Assembly: GCA_951394045.1 (NCBI GenBank)
Contig: OX595988.1
Coordinates: 1,574,501 to 1,638,500, forward strand
Direction: 5' to 3'
DNA from: Nitzschia sp. DOCU1
Taxonomy: Eukaryota; Bacillariophyta; Bacillariophyceae; Bacillariales; Bacillariaceae
Length of the DNA stretch: 64,000 nucleotides
Part shown: piece after piece, positions 52,814 to 64,000 of the stretch
How positions within the stretch are numbered: the stretch's first letter is position 1
How the letters are laid out: each line of letters starts with the position of its first letter
Translations under genes and position numbers: made by a program
Notes under the pieces: model-generated
Told to the model about the DNA's origin: nothing
The model's input: only the letters and a program-made list of their open reading frames with translations
The model's database searches: none

Positions 52814-53706
52814 GGTCTACGTAGAAGAATCAAAAAGCTATAGTGACTTGCTGCAATAAAGCTTCGAAGTGGGGCCAGCGAACGCAATAAAAGGCATCCA
52901 ACAGTATCATAGGATCCAAGTGGACGACCACCGTCGTCAGCAGATAAAAACGGCGAGGTGCAGTAGTTGCAGCCGACTTCCGTCGAATTTTCAACTGATG
53001 CTATCAATGCGCGCCGGCTTTGGCACACATCGATGACGTACCTGGTACTGCCGTACGATGTTTAACCGAAGACGGAAAGACCGTTTATTATGATTGGTTC
53101 CTGAAAATCCAAAGGACGAAAGAATGACGTCACAGATGATTTCTTTCCGTGAATGGAATGATCGCAGTTATGGTTAGAAGGTACGCAAGTGCATATTCTC
53201 CGATAGGCCAACCTTTCATACGCAACAGGTGCCACTGACTGCCCAGTAGCTACCATCCCCCCTCTAGACGAATATACAAGACATTAATCAAAGTGTGCTC
53301 GCTTCCATCTACGGTATGGTATCCGAGGCCACTCGCTATACCTGGGGGGGGTGTGGGGGGGGGGATTCAACCTTCCATTTTTTAGGTCGCGTTTTCGTTT
53401 TTACTAAGCCCTCACTTATAGAAGAAAAAATATCAGTGGATTTTCATTTATCGAATTTCACTTTTTGGAGGCAAGGCATCCTCGCCGGCATCCTCGCATT
53501 AGTTACAGAAATGGATGACTTTTGCTGTCGTAATCTACTTTGGGTTAAATAAAGTATGACTTTGGTTGTCGTGAGCTGCGTCAAAGACGTCGCTCGGACA
53601 GGATTGTGGAGAGAACAAAAAGGTGCTTGTGATTTTGATGGTACAAAAATAGAGTGCGCAGTAGTGAGGCGCATTTTGGCTGCGCAGTATGTGCGCTTCC
53701 TATTTA
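52814..53706. other. intergenic with G-runs and a hairpin near the Helitron 3' end
   Basis: A G8 then G10 run separated by three bases lies at 53344-53364. At about 53653-53698 a stack of TGCGC and GCGCA units (TGCGCAGTAGTGAGGCGCA, then TGGCTGCGCAGTATGTGCGC) can form alternative stem-loops. It lies just past the 3' end of the transposon gene and could be part of its 3' terminus. No CTRR end could be fixed. Confidence 0.4.
53344..53364. repeat. G8/G10 tract
   Basis: Two G runs separated by TGT. It can form G-quadruplex structure in principle. It lies between the theta-CA gene and the transposon. Confidence 0.8.
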
Positions 53707-56700
53707 CTATACATCTACCGTTTCTAAATCTTCGTCGTCTGAATCGTCGTCTTCTTGGTTGTCATCTTCGTCGGCCAAGATTGACTGTCGTAGTCTTGTC
53801 ATCATATTCAAATATTCTTCGTCAGGCTGAAAAGAGATATCGTCGGGCAAGGCAGAGGAGAGGAAAATGCCACTTAGTGTACGAACTCTGGAAAGGACGA
53901 CATAGGCCCAGTTTCGCATCCGACACCAATCAACCACGACCAGATTGTCGACAGATTTGCCTTGTAGTTTGTGGACCGTAGTAGCGTAATTTATCACGGC
54001 TGGAAAGTGAACCAGATCGATTGCCAGGCTCTCTCTTTTCTTCTTGCTTGGGTCAGTACTGCAAGGATATTGGACCTTCATCGTTTTCGATCTCGGATAA
54101 AGTTTGAAGATGCCTTCGAATGATGGGGAGTGCATTTTGTCGAAGCGCAAAACAATATGATCAACATCATCAATAGCCACCGTATTGACCCATCGCCCAT
54201 GCATTTTCATTGGTTTTAGCTGCGCATTGGGCTTGAATACCGCTTTTTGGAATGCGCAGCAGGTTCCATTTGCGACTCCGAGTTTCACCGTTATATTCTC
54301 GCTCACCATCATCTCGCATCCGTGAAAAAGTGCCAGAAACGGATCTGCTTTGTAGGTTCTATTCGTGATGTGTGCATCGGAACACCTTTCCCACAACAAT
54401 TTATGATGAAGCGGAGTGAGAGTCCGCTTATTGACTGACCATTTGCCGGTACCTCGAATAATGATGGCGCCTTCTGGGATAGGATCCCCGCGCTGAGATG
54501 AGTGAAACTGATTGAGGTAAGTGCGAAAAACACTTGCGTTGATTTCAGAGCGTTTCTGGTTGGTGAATACCGCATACCGCGCATCCAAATTCTGAGGAAT
54601 TTTTAGCTTGTTGGGGTATATTTCACGTTCGCGTAATAGGGTGCGCAGAAGTGCATCATCACCATCTCGTGCTTTACTCATTGCTTCGCCCAAAAGAGGA
54701 TCGTCCTTGTACCTGTGCGTTCCATCTAGTTCCACCATTTGATTCAAGCAAAGTTCCCACAATGGACTTGGCTCTCCCTTGAAGATGGGTTCACCACCAA
54801 TTCCATCCAATTGGCAGAAATCGCCAATGAATACAATTGGTATGTTTCCGTAAGCATATTGTCGACAATCCGTCAAGCTTTGCAAACGTGCGCTCAAATT
54901 GCGCAAAGTTGTCTGAGTTCCAAACGATATCTCGTCAACGATATTCATTCTAGTGTCGATGAAGGCTTGTTGTTCCTCGAAGGTAGCTGGTTTATTTTTG
55001 ATCAACCCGAATTGTCGACAAGTTGTATCACCTGCAATCGAAATGGAAGCAGCACCGGTAATAGCCGTCAACCGAATTGTTGTTTCCGTGAAGTGATGGT
55101 GGATGTTGGAACTAAAAGCTTTAGCGTAAGCCATAAGAGAATCCAGAATTTTTGCTGTATTCGACAGTTAGGACTGTTGCGTTCTCATTATTCAAATAGC
55201 AGGATATTGCGACTTACATTTTCCGGCACCGGCTGGACCTGTGATGAACATCGTCAGCGGTCCCACCCGCTGTCGTGATCCACACGCCATTCGTTTCAAT
55301 CGAGCCTTTTCTCTCAAATTGCCAGGACCTTCTGCATCTTTATAGAACGTCGAGACATAAGTCGAAGCCAAAATTTCGAAGGCACGCTGTTGCTTTTTGT
55401 CAAGTTTGTCTCGCCTGCCCCATTGCTTGATGGATGCGCATGTGCCGTTTGCAAAACTGGTGATATTACCACTTCGTTCTGCAGCAGTGTTTGTAGAATA
55501 CACTAGCGTGCTTTGGGTTGCGAGTCTGTTTAAGGTTTGCAGTTGGCATTTGAAACGCTCATTATGGACTGCGCCACCAGTCAATGAAGGCTCTTCTGCA
55601 GGAAGTTGATGTTCACTTATGACAGATACGGATTGATGGGGTGCTAAATTCGCTGTAGTAGACGAAATAGTAACTTCATTGCATGCTCCTTTCTGGGCGA
55701 CGTTCGAAGGGTTGATAACCTCCGAAACGTAACTTGCATCAACGTTGTCAGCAGTGTCGAATTCTATGGAAGCTTGCGCTAACACTGATTCGAGATGCTG
55801 AGCTTCCATAAAGGGATCTGCTTCTTCCAAGTTTTCTTCTGCTTCTTCATCCAGTGTCGTAGTATTCGTCAATTCATTCATTGGTAGTTCAACGCGCAGT
55901 GAATTATGAATATTCTGAATATTGTTGCCGTATTGGATTGCCTCTTCCGAAATGTACTGCGCATACTCGCGAAAAGCCTCTTGATAGCTCTCGTTGTTGC
56001 CAAGAAGTTCTTCAAAATTCTGGAATGGCTTGAAAAGCATCAAGAACCTCCGACAGTATGTTTCCCTGTTCTTGAAAATGGGGGAGGATGACGGCAAATC
56101 GCAAGGTTGAAGCAACGATCCACCGAATTCTGAAGAACTGACCAACCAACTCCATCCGAAATTGCCCACACGTTTCTCGTTGCATTTGACAATAACATAA
56201 CGTTGGTGCAGAGGATGGTCGGCAGTGAAATGATAGGCTTTTAGGTCTTGAGTTTTTGCCATAGCCGCTGGCACAACATCGGTTTGCCGATAGAACTTAA
56301 AAAAGGTCCAGTCCTTCAATCGGGCATCACGGTAGATATAATTCATAGCAGTATGACACCAAGTCGCTTTCCCGTTAACCATTCGCATCACACCAAGTGA
56401 ATCTTTACCAAGCAGCCATGATTCCGATGAAACGACGGGTATAGCAACATTAGGATGCGAGAAACGGAAGCGTGATTCTCGCAGAGCAAGATAATGCGCC
56501 ATTGGCGCAGCGCAAATGTGTGCGTTCACGTGGGCATAAACTCCGGCTAATAAGCGACGGAACCCTTCATGACGCGGTGTTCTTTCATTGGAATCCTGCT
56601 GTTCTTGGGCATTTATCAGATTCGAAATAACTTCAGCAACTTTGGCGTAAGCTTGCCGTTCTTCCTTTTGCTGACCTTTAGCTTGATATCCTGTGACATA

Positions 56701-59165
56701 GAAAACGCATGGTCCATTCATTGCGACTAACACGTTCGTGTTGTACCCGAGAGATTTGGTCAGAATTGGAGAATGCGTATTCATGAAAGCATCTTGTACG
56801 TTTCGAGCAGGGGTGAACCGAAACATTTCATACTCGGTAGATTCACCGAACACGTTAAACCACAAATCCAAACAACCTTTAGTTTTCAACATATCCTTCT
56901 CGCACGTTTCCTCTGGTAGATTGAAACAACATTCGCAGCCTTTTGCGAAACAGCGGTTGACATGAACACAACAGTGGGTATTATGGAATACGCTTGACAT
57001 AAAGTAGCGACGTCCAGTTTGCTTAGGTTCCTGTGTGCACCAATCAGTGTTCATTTGTTCGTTGAACAAAAAATGATCAATTCGTTTGTTCTTGTCAGGA
57101 AATTCGTAGTTGTCTGAGTTCATAACGAAGTTGATTGCATTAGCATTCACGTCGTCGATGCGCAGCTTATTTCCACACGTGTGGCACGTTGCGATGTGAC
57201 CGTTGTGTTCTCGACATTTGCGCTTATGCCGCATTTCTCGCAGTACTTGTTTTGGTACAGGTGTGATGTTTCGTTCCTTTTGTCGTCTTGTAATATAAGA
57301 CTGTGCATCCCTTTTCCTCTTTCGTACTCGTTGCTTAGGATTGCATTTTGGACACTGAAAAACACGGTAGTCTGAAAAGATCCCAGATTCCAGATCTTCA
57401 TCTTGGAAAAGCTTTGCGCTGGCTATTTTGCCACAAAATGTAAGTAGTTCCTTTTTTGCAATCGATCTTGCGGATTTCGACACACTATCATCTTGACATT
57501 GCACGTTGTGCATTAACTTTCCCCAATCCTTAATAAACAGCAGAAAGTGTCCATGAAGCGTTTTTCTTCCTTGTTCTTCTGTCGCCAAGCACCACGCAGT
57601 CAACTCACCAAAGATTCCCGGTCCTTTAGCTTTATGCTCCTTGCAATCCCATTGGAGCAGGTGTTCGATCACAAGAGTCGTGATACGATCGTATTCTTCG
57701 GCACAGAAACCAGGGTAACTGTTGCGAGTTGTCTGACGTTCCAGATATTGTTCATATATCAGTTCGTTTGACATGGCGTCTATGACTTCTGGCGGTTCAT
57801 ACTCAAAACGGTTCTCTTGAGGTAGGGCATAGCATGAGATGCGATAGTTGCGTTTATCGTCCGGGGTCAACGTAAGAAAGACAGCGGGAAGACCGAATTC
57901 CATAACGTATCCAAAATATTCGCGGCGCGCTTTTTGAGCGGCTTCATTAGTATGTGGCAAACTTCCGCATGTAGCATGAATGGATCGCAAGAACTGTGCG
58001 TTTCGCTGAGATGAATATTGTCTTGGATCATTAGACCTCACTGCTCTAATCCCACTTTGTAGTTCATCCACCGTCATGGCACCAACTTGCTCTGCGAACG
58101 AGGTTCCTCGAGGATGTGAAAAATTCGCTCGTAAGCAAGTATCTTTGAATATCAGCTCTTTCATGAGGAGATTGAAGACAATCAATATGAACATTGCCCC
58201 ATGGAACGCACGGTTACCAGATTGTAAATAACGGCGCAGTGTTTTTGTTTGATTCCTCTTGAAAGCAGTCGGAACTTGAAAAATCTTTGACAGCTGGCCC
58301 AATGCCGGATCTCCGGGTAACCCAGAATGACCGTACGGAAATATCAGAGGAAACGCACGTGAAACAGTGTCGTTGTTGTAGTCCACGACAATATCTGCAC
58401 TAGGTCGTGCATGAATTCTTGCGTTGAAATTACCATTCTCAAACCGTTCCATAACGAATTTGCGAAATTCTTCCTGATTTGCGAAACCACCATTCAAAGT
58501 AGTGGGATTGGAGCCATCTGGAAGTACGACTGTGACACTAACATGATTCTCCAGCACGACGTCCTGAGTTTGAAGAAGGTCTTCGTCGTCACTTTAAATG
58601 TTACTTGTTGTCAGCTTCATAATAAGTCGAATATTGGACAATAATTGACTGCGCACTCCACTTACCAATTTTGTGTCTCAATATATGGTTCCGGAACCGT
58701 GTCGGGGATGACAATATTTGCATAGTGACAGTTGTTCGCTTTCAACCAAAGGAGTGCGCGCTTCACTTTTGCGCCGTCCACCATTACTTGTTTTAACACT
58801 GTTGCTCGTTGATCAGTTGTGAAAGGCCCACACAACACGACTAGCAATTGTCCATTCATTCCCGCACTGTTGAGGTTGTCAATATGCGATACAATCGGTC
58901 CAGGTTTGTGATCGTAAAAAGTATGCCAGCCTTGAATATGCTGATGACACCCTCCGAAAAAGATCCAACTCTGGCAAACGGTGCGCACTGTACTAACCAA
59001 CGCCAGTTCCACTTCGTTCAGACAAGTCAGTTCAGGTGGCGGGTCGCCAACAAGATATCCCATGATTAGTGCGTCGTCAGGCGGCCACCGTGTCTTCGGA
59101 CTTTTATCAGAATTGTCTTCCAAATGCTTTTTGCAGCAATTGCAGATGGCTATGCGGTCCTGCAA
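53652..59165 (-). mobile_element. Helitron-class rolling-circle transposon (coding part)
   Basis: The bounds given cover the coding region plus the terminal hairpin candidate; the true ends are not resolved. The element carries an intact Rep/helicase gene with two introns and no frameshift or stop. It sits between the theta carbonic anhydrase gene and the 3' end of VPS13. No terminal inverted repeats or target duplication are seen, as expected for rolling-circle elements. Confidence 0.75.
53707..59165 (-). CDS. Helitron Rep (HUH)-PIF1 helicase protein, three exons
   Basis: Exons on the complement are 58666-59165 (5' end unsure), 55218-58591 and 53707-55154. Exon 1 has the DUF6570-like domain usual at the N-terminus of these proteins (ELTCLNEVELALVSTVRTVC, IVSHIDNL). 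Exon 2 has the Helitron-like N domain with the HUH nuclease motif GRKTLHGHFLLF and, further on, NTNVLVAMNG then FYVTGYQAKG, which gives two tyrosines three residues apart followed by lysine. The helicase Walker A is split by intron 2: joining GAGK to S restores GPAGAGKSKIL. Exon 3 has the PIF1 helicase motifs (VDEIS, VFIGDFCQLD, TTVHKLQGKS, YVVLSRV). Intron 1 is GTAAGT...AAAG, phase 2; intron 2 is GTAAGT...ATACAG, phase 1. The frame runs from a non-ATG codon, so a first exon with the ATG is missing from this call. Confidence 0.85.
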
Positions 59166-59575
59166 CTTGTTGTTGTTGTCGTCGTTGTGATTTCAGCTTG
59201 CAATTCAACGAATTATGACCTTTCGCACAAAAACCCGATCCATCGATGTCAGAATTTTCCACCACTCCACGCCGGCCGTTTTCACTACGCAACTGATGGC
59301 TGCCTACATATTTCGAGCATGCCAATAGCATACCACACGCGAGCTGTTGAAGTCAGCGCTTCCCAACTGACGCTTGCGCAGCCTCAATAAATGCGATTCC
59401 CCCACCATTCACCCTCATCCAGGCACGCAAGTATGTTCCGCATATACGTTACTTACACGCGCGCCACACCAGCCATCCTCGACGCCCACCAGTTCCGCCA
59501 TCACGCGTGCCAGCCACTCCCGGCATGATGCCCACAGAACCCAGCCACGTGTCCAGGCCGAGCCCTTCTTTGCAA
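59166..59575. other. gap between transposon gene and VPS13
   Basis: May hold the missing 5' exon and 5' end of the Helitron, and the 3' UTR of VPS13. Minus- and plus-strand frames overlap with no signature. Confidence 0.35.
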
Positions 59576-62500
59576 TTATCGAATCAGTAACCAGTACTTG
59601 GCCCACCAGCCGGCGTCGTCGTAACTTTTCTCCAAGAAATCGACTTGATAACCTGGAAGTGCTTCCGCGTAGGTGTCGCGACTCTTTTGATCCGCGAGGT
59701 CAGCAATAAACGCATTTGTTTCCAGATGCATGAATACGTTGCCAGCCTGCAATAGACTAGGCACGACACCCCAGCCGAAGAATATGATTGCACCGCCCGC
59801 GTGAAGGACACCTTGGTCCGAGTCAAACTCGGAAGTGGGAATCGAGTAGCAAGGCGATCCTCCCTCCATTAACTTGGTGGACTTGATCTGTATGTCATTC
59901 CCAGTCCCATTGATAACGCTGGCTGCGATACAGCGGCGCGAGCTCAGACCCGTGAATACCTGTCCCCAACAACTGATAAGTGACCATGCTTCTTCATCAA
60001 GCGTCTCAAAGAAAGTGCTGGAATCGCTGCTCATATTCTTCACGCGACCGAAACACTGTTCAATGAGGTCGATTTCATCCTTGATTGTATTCGCAAGTCG
60101 TTTCCTGACTTGATTACAGCTACCAAACACGTGCTTGAGCTGCTTGGACTTGATCCCAGGGATGTTGTTCAAGGAGACATCAATATCGGACGTCGAATTG
60201 GGGTTGCTCGGGTCTACAAGGTTTCTCGTGGCGTTGCCCATCCTTTCGAGTTGCATGGAAAGAAGTTTCTGTAATTCAGCGCGTTCTTGTTCGTCGTCGA
60301 CTTCGAACACAAAAGGTTTTAGGCCTGTTTGGCTAAAGACGACCACTCTCATCCCGCCCTTCACTGCACCGAAATGACTTATTTCTTCCCAGTTGACGCA
60401 CCAAGGTTCTCGCGAGCGCTTGTCGATGGCCCACAAGCATTGATCACTCGCAATGATCAAATGACTTGGTATATTTACATGCCCGATATAAACATCGCGC
60501 ACACTTTCACCCCCGGTAACAATCTTCTGGGCTTTTGCGGCCCGGTCGTCGTAAGGCGTAAGAATGACACAGTTGGGCTTCCGCGACGAGCGACATGGCA
60601 ATGCGCGCCTCAAACGCTTTGGAATTTTTAGTAAGACTTGCTTCTTGCTTGTCGCATCAGATACGTGGTTCATCAATAGAGCCGCGGCATCGCCAACTCC
60701 AACAACTGGTTTCACAATTGCACCGATGAGAGCTTTGCCAACTCCCTTCACAAAACCGACGGGGCCGTGCTTGGATGCGTAACGTGCTGGCTGTTCAACG
60801 ATGCCTAATGCCCCAGACCGCAAACCACGAGCAATGGACGCCCCGGCAAGAAGGAGGGAGTCGTTTAGAGTCCTGCTCGTAACGCCTCTACTCATGGCAT
60901 CCGTTAGCATACGCTGGTGGGCCTTTCTCTCGTCGATGAAATCGTCATCGGCTGTCAGCCCCGCTAGATTTGCATTTACAACCTCTGTGACATTGGCGGC
61001 GCCGCGGACCACTCCGACGAATACGCCTCTTGCCAAAGATTGAGTACCTGCCTCAAGCCCCTCGATGAACTGGCGAGGCCCATGTACAGCTCCTTGAATC
61101 GGTTCGTAAAAGAAGTCTCGAACACCTGTTCCTACGTTGGAGATGAAGTCAGCCGGCGCGCCAAGAATAGCCAAGCTTCCCAGAATTGCAAAAATTTGTT
61201 TCGTCAACTGTGAGGAGTAGTGAGTCGCAATGATTCGCAGCAGTGCCTGAGGTGACTCGAAAACATGACCAACCACAAACGACGTAAAAGTCAACGGCGC
61301 GTCTGCAATACTAGCCATTCCTCTGATGAATTGAAAAACCATCAAACTTTCAGTCCCTTGGTCAAGATCCACCCACTCTTGAGTGAATGTGAGTGCAATT
61401 CTGACCGGGTGAAGATGCAGCTGTTCAAAATAGATGCGGCCAGAGTTCGCAGTCTGCACCATCATTTCAATATCGCGAGGCGCCCTTCGATCTGGTCGGG
61501 CGTATTTCATCGCCATCCCGATCGTGAGATCCGAAACAAAGTCTGGAACTTCTTCCGACGTCGATTCTTCCTTGGACCGCACGGGTTCGATGAATCGAGC
61601 GATCGTCTCGGCCGTTCTGGTAGCCAGAGGTTAGAAATGCAAAACAAAACTAGCCAAATCTTGCAACACACTCTTACCGTCTATCCAGGAAAACATTCAC
61701 ATCCAGCATACGAAACGCTGCATAACGGAAAACATACGTCGTGCTGTGCTGCTGCAGACGCCTGACTGCGGAGAGGTGGAGGAAAGGCTCTGCGACATCA
61801 ACTTTGGGGTAAAAGATCTGAAATTCACATGATGAGACGCCAGGTTACATTCATTGGTGCGAAGGCGAAGGAGATAAGTCTTACCATGACGGGATGAATG
61901 GAGTCAGGAACATGATTGTCCACCTGGAGGCTCATCAAACGGAACTCGATTTCATGATACCCCTCGCGGCTCTGAGAAAAAGCTGCAAACATGCTGTCGA
62001 ACTGAACCAAGAGAATCTCTCTGCCGTGGCGGCCAGGGTCCACGTTGTCAATCACGCTGAGGCAGACCACAGGAATGTCAAACCGCAGAGTGAACGACAC
62101 CTCGTCGTCGTCATCAGCAAGGCCTTCACGTTGCTCCTCGGCCACGAGCGCCTGGTAGTGAATACTGCGTTTCTTTAACGAGGACCTGAGCACAGAGCGA
62201 CTCGATTTCGACGAAGCGGTTTCCACGAATTCAACCATCTTCGTCGAGTGCTCGGCGCCGATCTGGCATCGAATCTCATTTGACGCTCCGACGCCAAGAG
62301 TGCTCCATGATCCCATGGCGTCGATTTCCACGAAGGCCTTCTTGCAGTTGTCGTCGAAGTCTTGTGCATCTGCATCCACATAAGTCCACTCGAGAATATG
62401 GGGTTTCTCCGGATCGTCGAAACCAAAGCAGGCTGTCTCGTCAGGGCGGAGTACCCAAACAAATTCCTCGATTCTATCAAGTCCCAAAAAGGATCGGACA

Positions 62501-64000
62501 ATCGGTGCAAGGTCGGCGCCACAATGAAAGTCTGTGTTTTTCTTTCCGACTCCTTTCTGCTTTGTTCCGGTCCCACAAAACTCAGGGGAAATATTATTGT
62601 CGTCGCCCCTGCCGCTTTCTATTTGTTCCTCTTGTAGAGGCTGCCGACAAATGATTGTGCGCGAGGTCCGGTTGCGAAGGAGGTAAAGAGGATTCGACTT
62701 TTCATTTGCTGACCACAGGACAATCACAACCGCGGAGCTTTGGTCTTTAGTCGCCAGGCGAACCTCGGCCTGGACCACCATTGGTTTTGTCGGTAGAATG
62801 CCGGAAGTTGGAAGTCGCATCGACGTGATCCCGACCTTATCGAGCTCGATGCGTCCGTTCGTCCAAAATTCTCCAGAATCTCTCTCTTCGCTTGTTGGGG
62901 CACCCAGTCTTACTTTTGCGGGCAGCGACCCCTTTTCCCAATGAAATGGCACCGAAGACTGAGAAGGAATCAACGTCTCTGACGTCAAGCATCCATCTTG
63001 CGCTATGACAAGCTCGCGCTTTAAAAGATTCACGATCTGGTATCGTGGTATGAGCGTGATCATTCTCGACCTCGAGAATAGCCCAGGGCAGACTGTGACG
63101 CTGATTGCAAGTTCGAACCGGCGAGGACCTCCAAGCTCGTCGACGGAGAAAACAGTCTTCGGCATGACATTTGAGACATCCATTGGTGCCGTCCATTTCG
63201 ACTTAATGACTGAATTCGCGTACTGCCCGTCCCCAGCCCCACTTTCGATGCAAAGGGCAATTCGCTCTCGAAGGGAAAAGTACATGCTCATCCCGCTCAT
63301 CCCAATACTCCATTGGTGCCCCTGGATGTTCATGTCTCGTTTTATCCCAGGGTCGCGTCCGTCTTCCTTGAGCAAGTGCGAACGTCGGGAGCTCTCGACC
63401 TCGGGGGTCGACCCAAGCAAGTCCAAGAAGCTTTCGCAAAAGTGACACCCGAATCCTGTCTTGTCAACAATCCAGTATTGCGCATAGATTCGAACAGTTG
63501 GACAGTGACCACTTTCCACGCTCATTATGAGCACGAGCGGGTCTCCGGAGCCCCCAAGCCTATCGAAGTGGACAAGCAGCGTAAACTCATCTGCGTGTTC
63601 ACCGTCACTCTTGTTCAATCCGACGTAGAAGTCCTCCTCGCCTTCCGATGGCCTCCACGTAAAGCTATCGGCCTTCCTGTTTACTATCCTCTGCCAGGAT
63701 GACCACTTGTACCCGGGTACACGAAACGAAATGTGAGGTTTCGATGCCGGATTTACAGCGATGCATTTGCCCTCGTTCCCGCTTGCAACATTCAACGTCT
63801 CCACATTTGCTATTCTCCTTTTCAGATCTCCCGAAACGACCGTACGATGGTCAACCTGGCGTCGTTCATTTGGCCGGCATACTTCACCGAGATGACATTC
63901 CAACTGACAAGGAAGCAAGTTCAGAACTTTCAAGACGGGCTGAACATAAATGTCAACAATCCCATTTTTGCATGTTATGTTCAGAAGAAAGTGGAGATGG
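59576..64000 (-). CDS. VPS13: VPS13-like lipid transfer protein, C-terminal part (5' end beyond window)
   Basis: Exons on the complement are 61885-64000 (open at the edge), 61678-61817 and 59576-61616, joined in phase 0 and phase 2. The first exon carries the SHR-BD (VAB-type) domain (NLLPCQLECHLGEV, YAQYWIVDKTGF) and repeated beta segments. The last exon has the VPS13 C-terminal domain (TFTQEWVDL, then ILGSLAILGAPADFISNVG...FFYEPIQGAVHGP, with amphipathic helices), then a PH-like domain around CLWAIDKRSREPWCVNWEEI, and then about 160 more residues. That tail has ISCWGQVFTG...INGTGNDIQIKS...AGGAIIFFGWG...HLETNAF, beta-rich and not a VPS13 part I know. VPS13 bridges membranes and moves bulk lipid through a groove formed by the N-terminal part, which is outside this window. 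The stop is TAA at 59576-59578. Confidence 0.88.

Noticed and set aside
53652..53700. A precise Helitron 3' terminus at the hairpins
   Set aside because: No CTRR follows the hairpin at the expected distance; kept only as a candidate.

Overview
This is a gene-dense nuclear window from a photosynthetic stramenopile, most likely a diatom. The evidence is short GT-AG introns (about 60-120 bases) and two preproteins that start with a signal peptide followed by an ASAFAP-like motif (GFAP in DXR, GAFQ in the theta-type carbonic anhydrase), which is the diatom way of importing proteins through a four-membrane plastid. It also carries a LCIB-family carbonic anhydrase, a plastid MEP-pathway enzyme and a GKWT-type nuclear factor of the sort seen in diatoms. 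I cannot name the species from sequence alone. I find about 25 host genes, one Helitron-class transposon gene, and no rRNA, tRNA or CRISPR array.

Layout. 1-6.1 kb, all on the minus strand: an amino-acid permease (AAAP), a mitochondrial carrier and a YEATS-like/amidoligase fusion. 6.7-12.7 kb: a very long four-exon TRF4-like nucleotidyltransferase. 13.9-26.3 kb: an ARM-like protein, PRP40, a GKWT-domain nuclear protein, a SEC12/PREB-like Sar1 exchange factor, a small membrane protein and a basic repeat protein. 27.3-32.7 kb: a PFK-2/FBPase-2 protein whose phosphatase half has lost catalytic residues, a CDP-alcohol phosphotransferase fused to a degenerate cytidylyltransferase fold, and plastid DXR. 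33-42.2 kb: a helical protein, a coiled-coil F-box-like protein, TIM10, a membrane-anchored NmrA-type dehydrogenase, a tandem-SET protein with a signal peptide, and mitochondrial uS15. 42.2-52.8 kb: a NodU/CmcH-type carbamoyltransferase, SLY1, a eukaryotic leucyl/phenylalanyl-tRNA-protein transferase homologue, a GPR107-like seven-TM protein and the plastid theta carbonic anhydrase. 53.7-59.2 kb: an apparently intact three-exon Helitron Rep/helicase gene. 59.6 kb to the window edge: the 3' part of VPS13.

The genes do not form one pathway. There are loose themes: secretory traffic (SEC12, SLY1, GPR107-like, VPS13), mitochondrial biogenesis (TIM10, uS15m, SLC25), plastid metabolism (DXR, theta-CA, perhaps the NmrA, SET and carbamoyltransferase proteins) and RNA handling (PRP40, TRF4-like). 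Many genes are tail to tail with only 37-140 bases between stop codons, so their transcripts must overlap. The most unusual items are protein architectures: the YEATS-like/amidoligase fusion, the phosphotransferase with a degenerate cytidylyltransferase tail, the PFK-2 with a lost phosphatase histidine, the tandem SET protein and the eukaryotic Aat homologue. All exon boundaries below were derived by eye from splice consensus, frame continuity and protein-family continuity; no transcript data were available.
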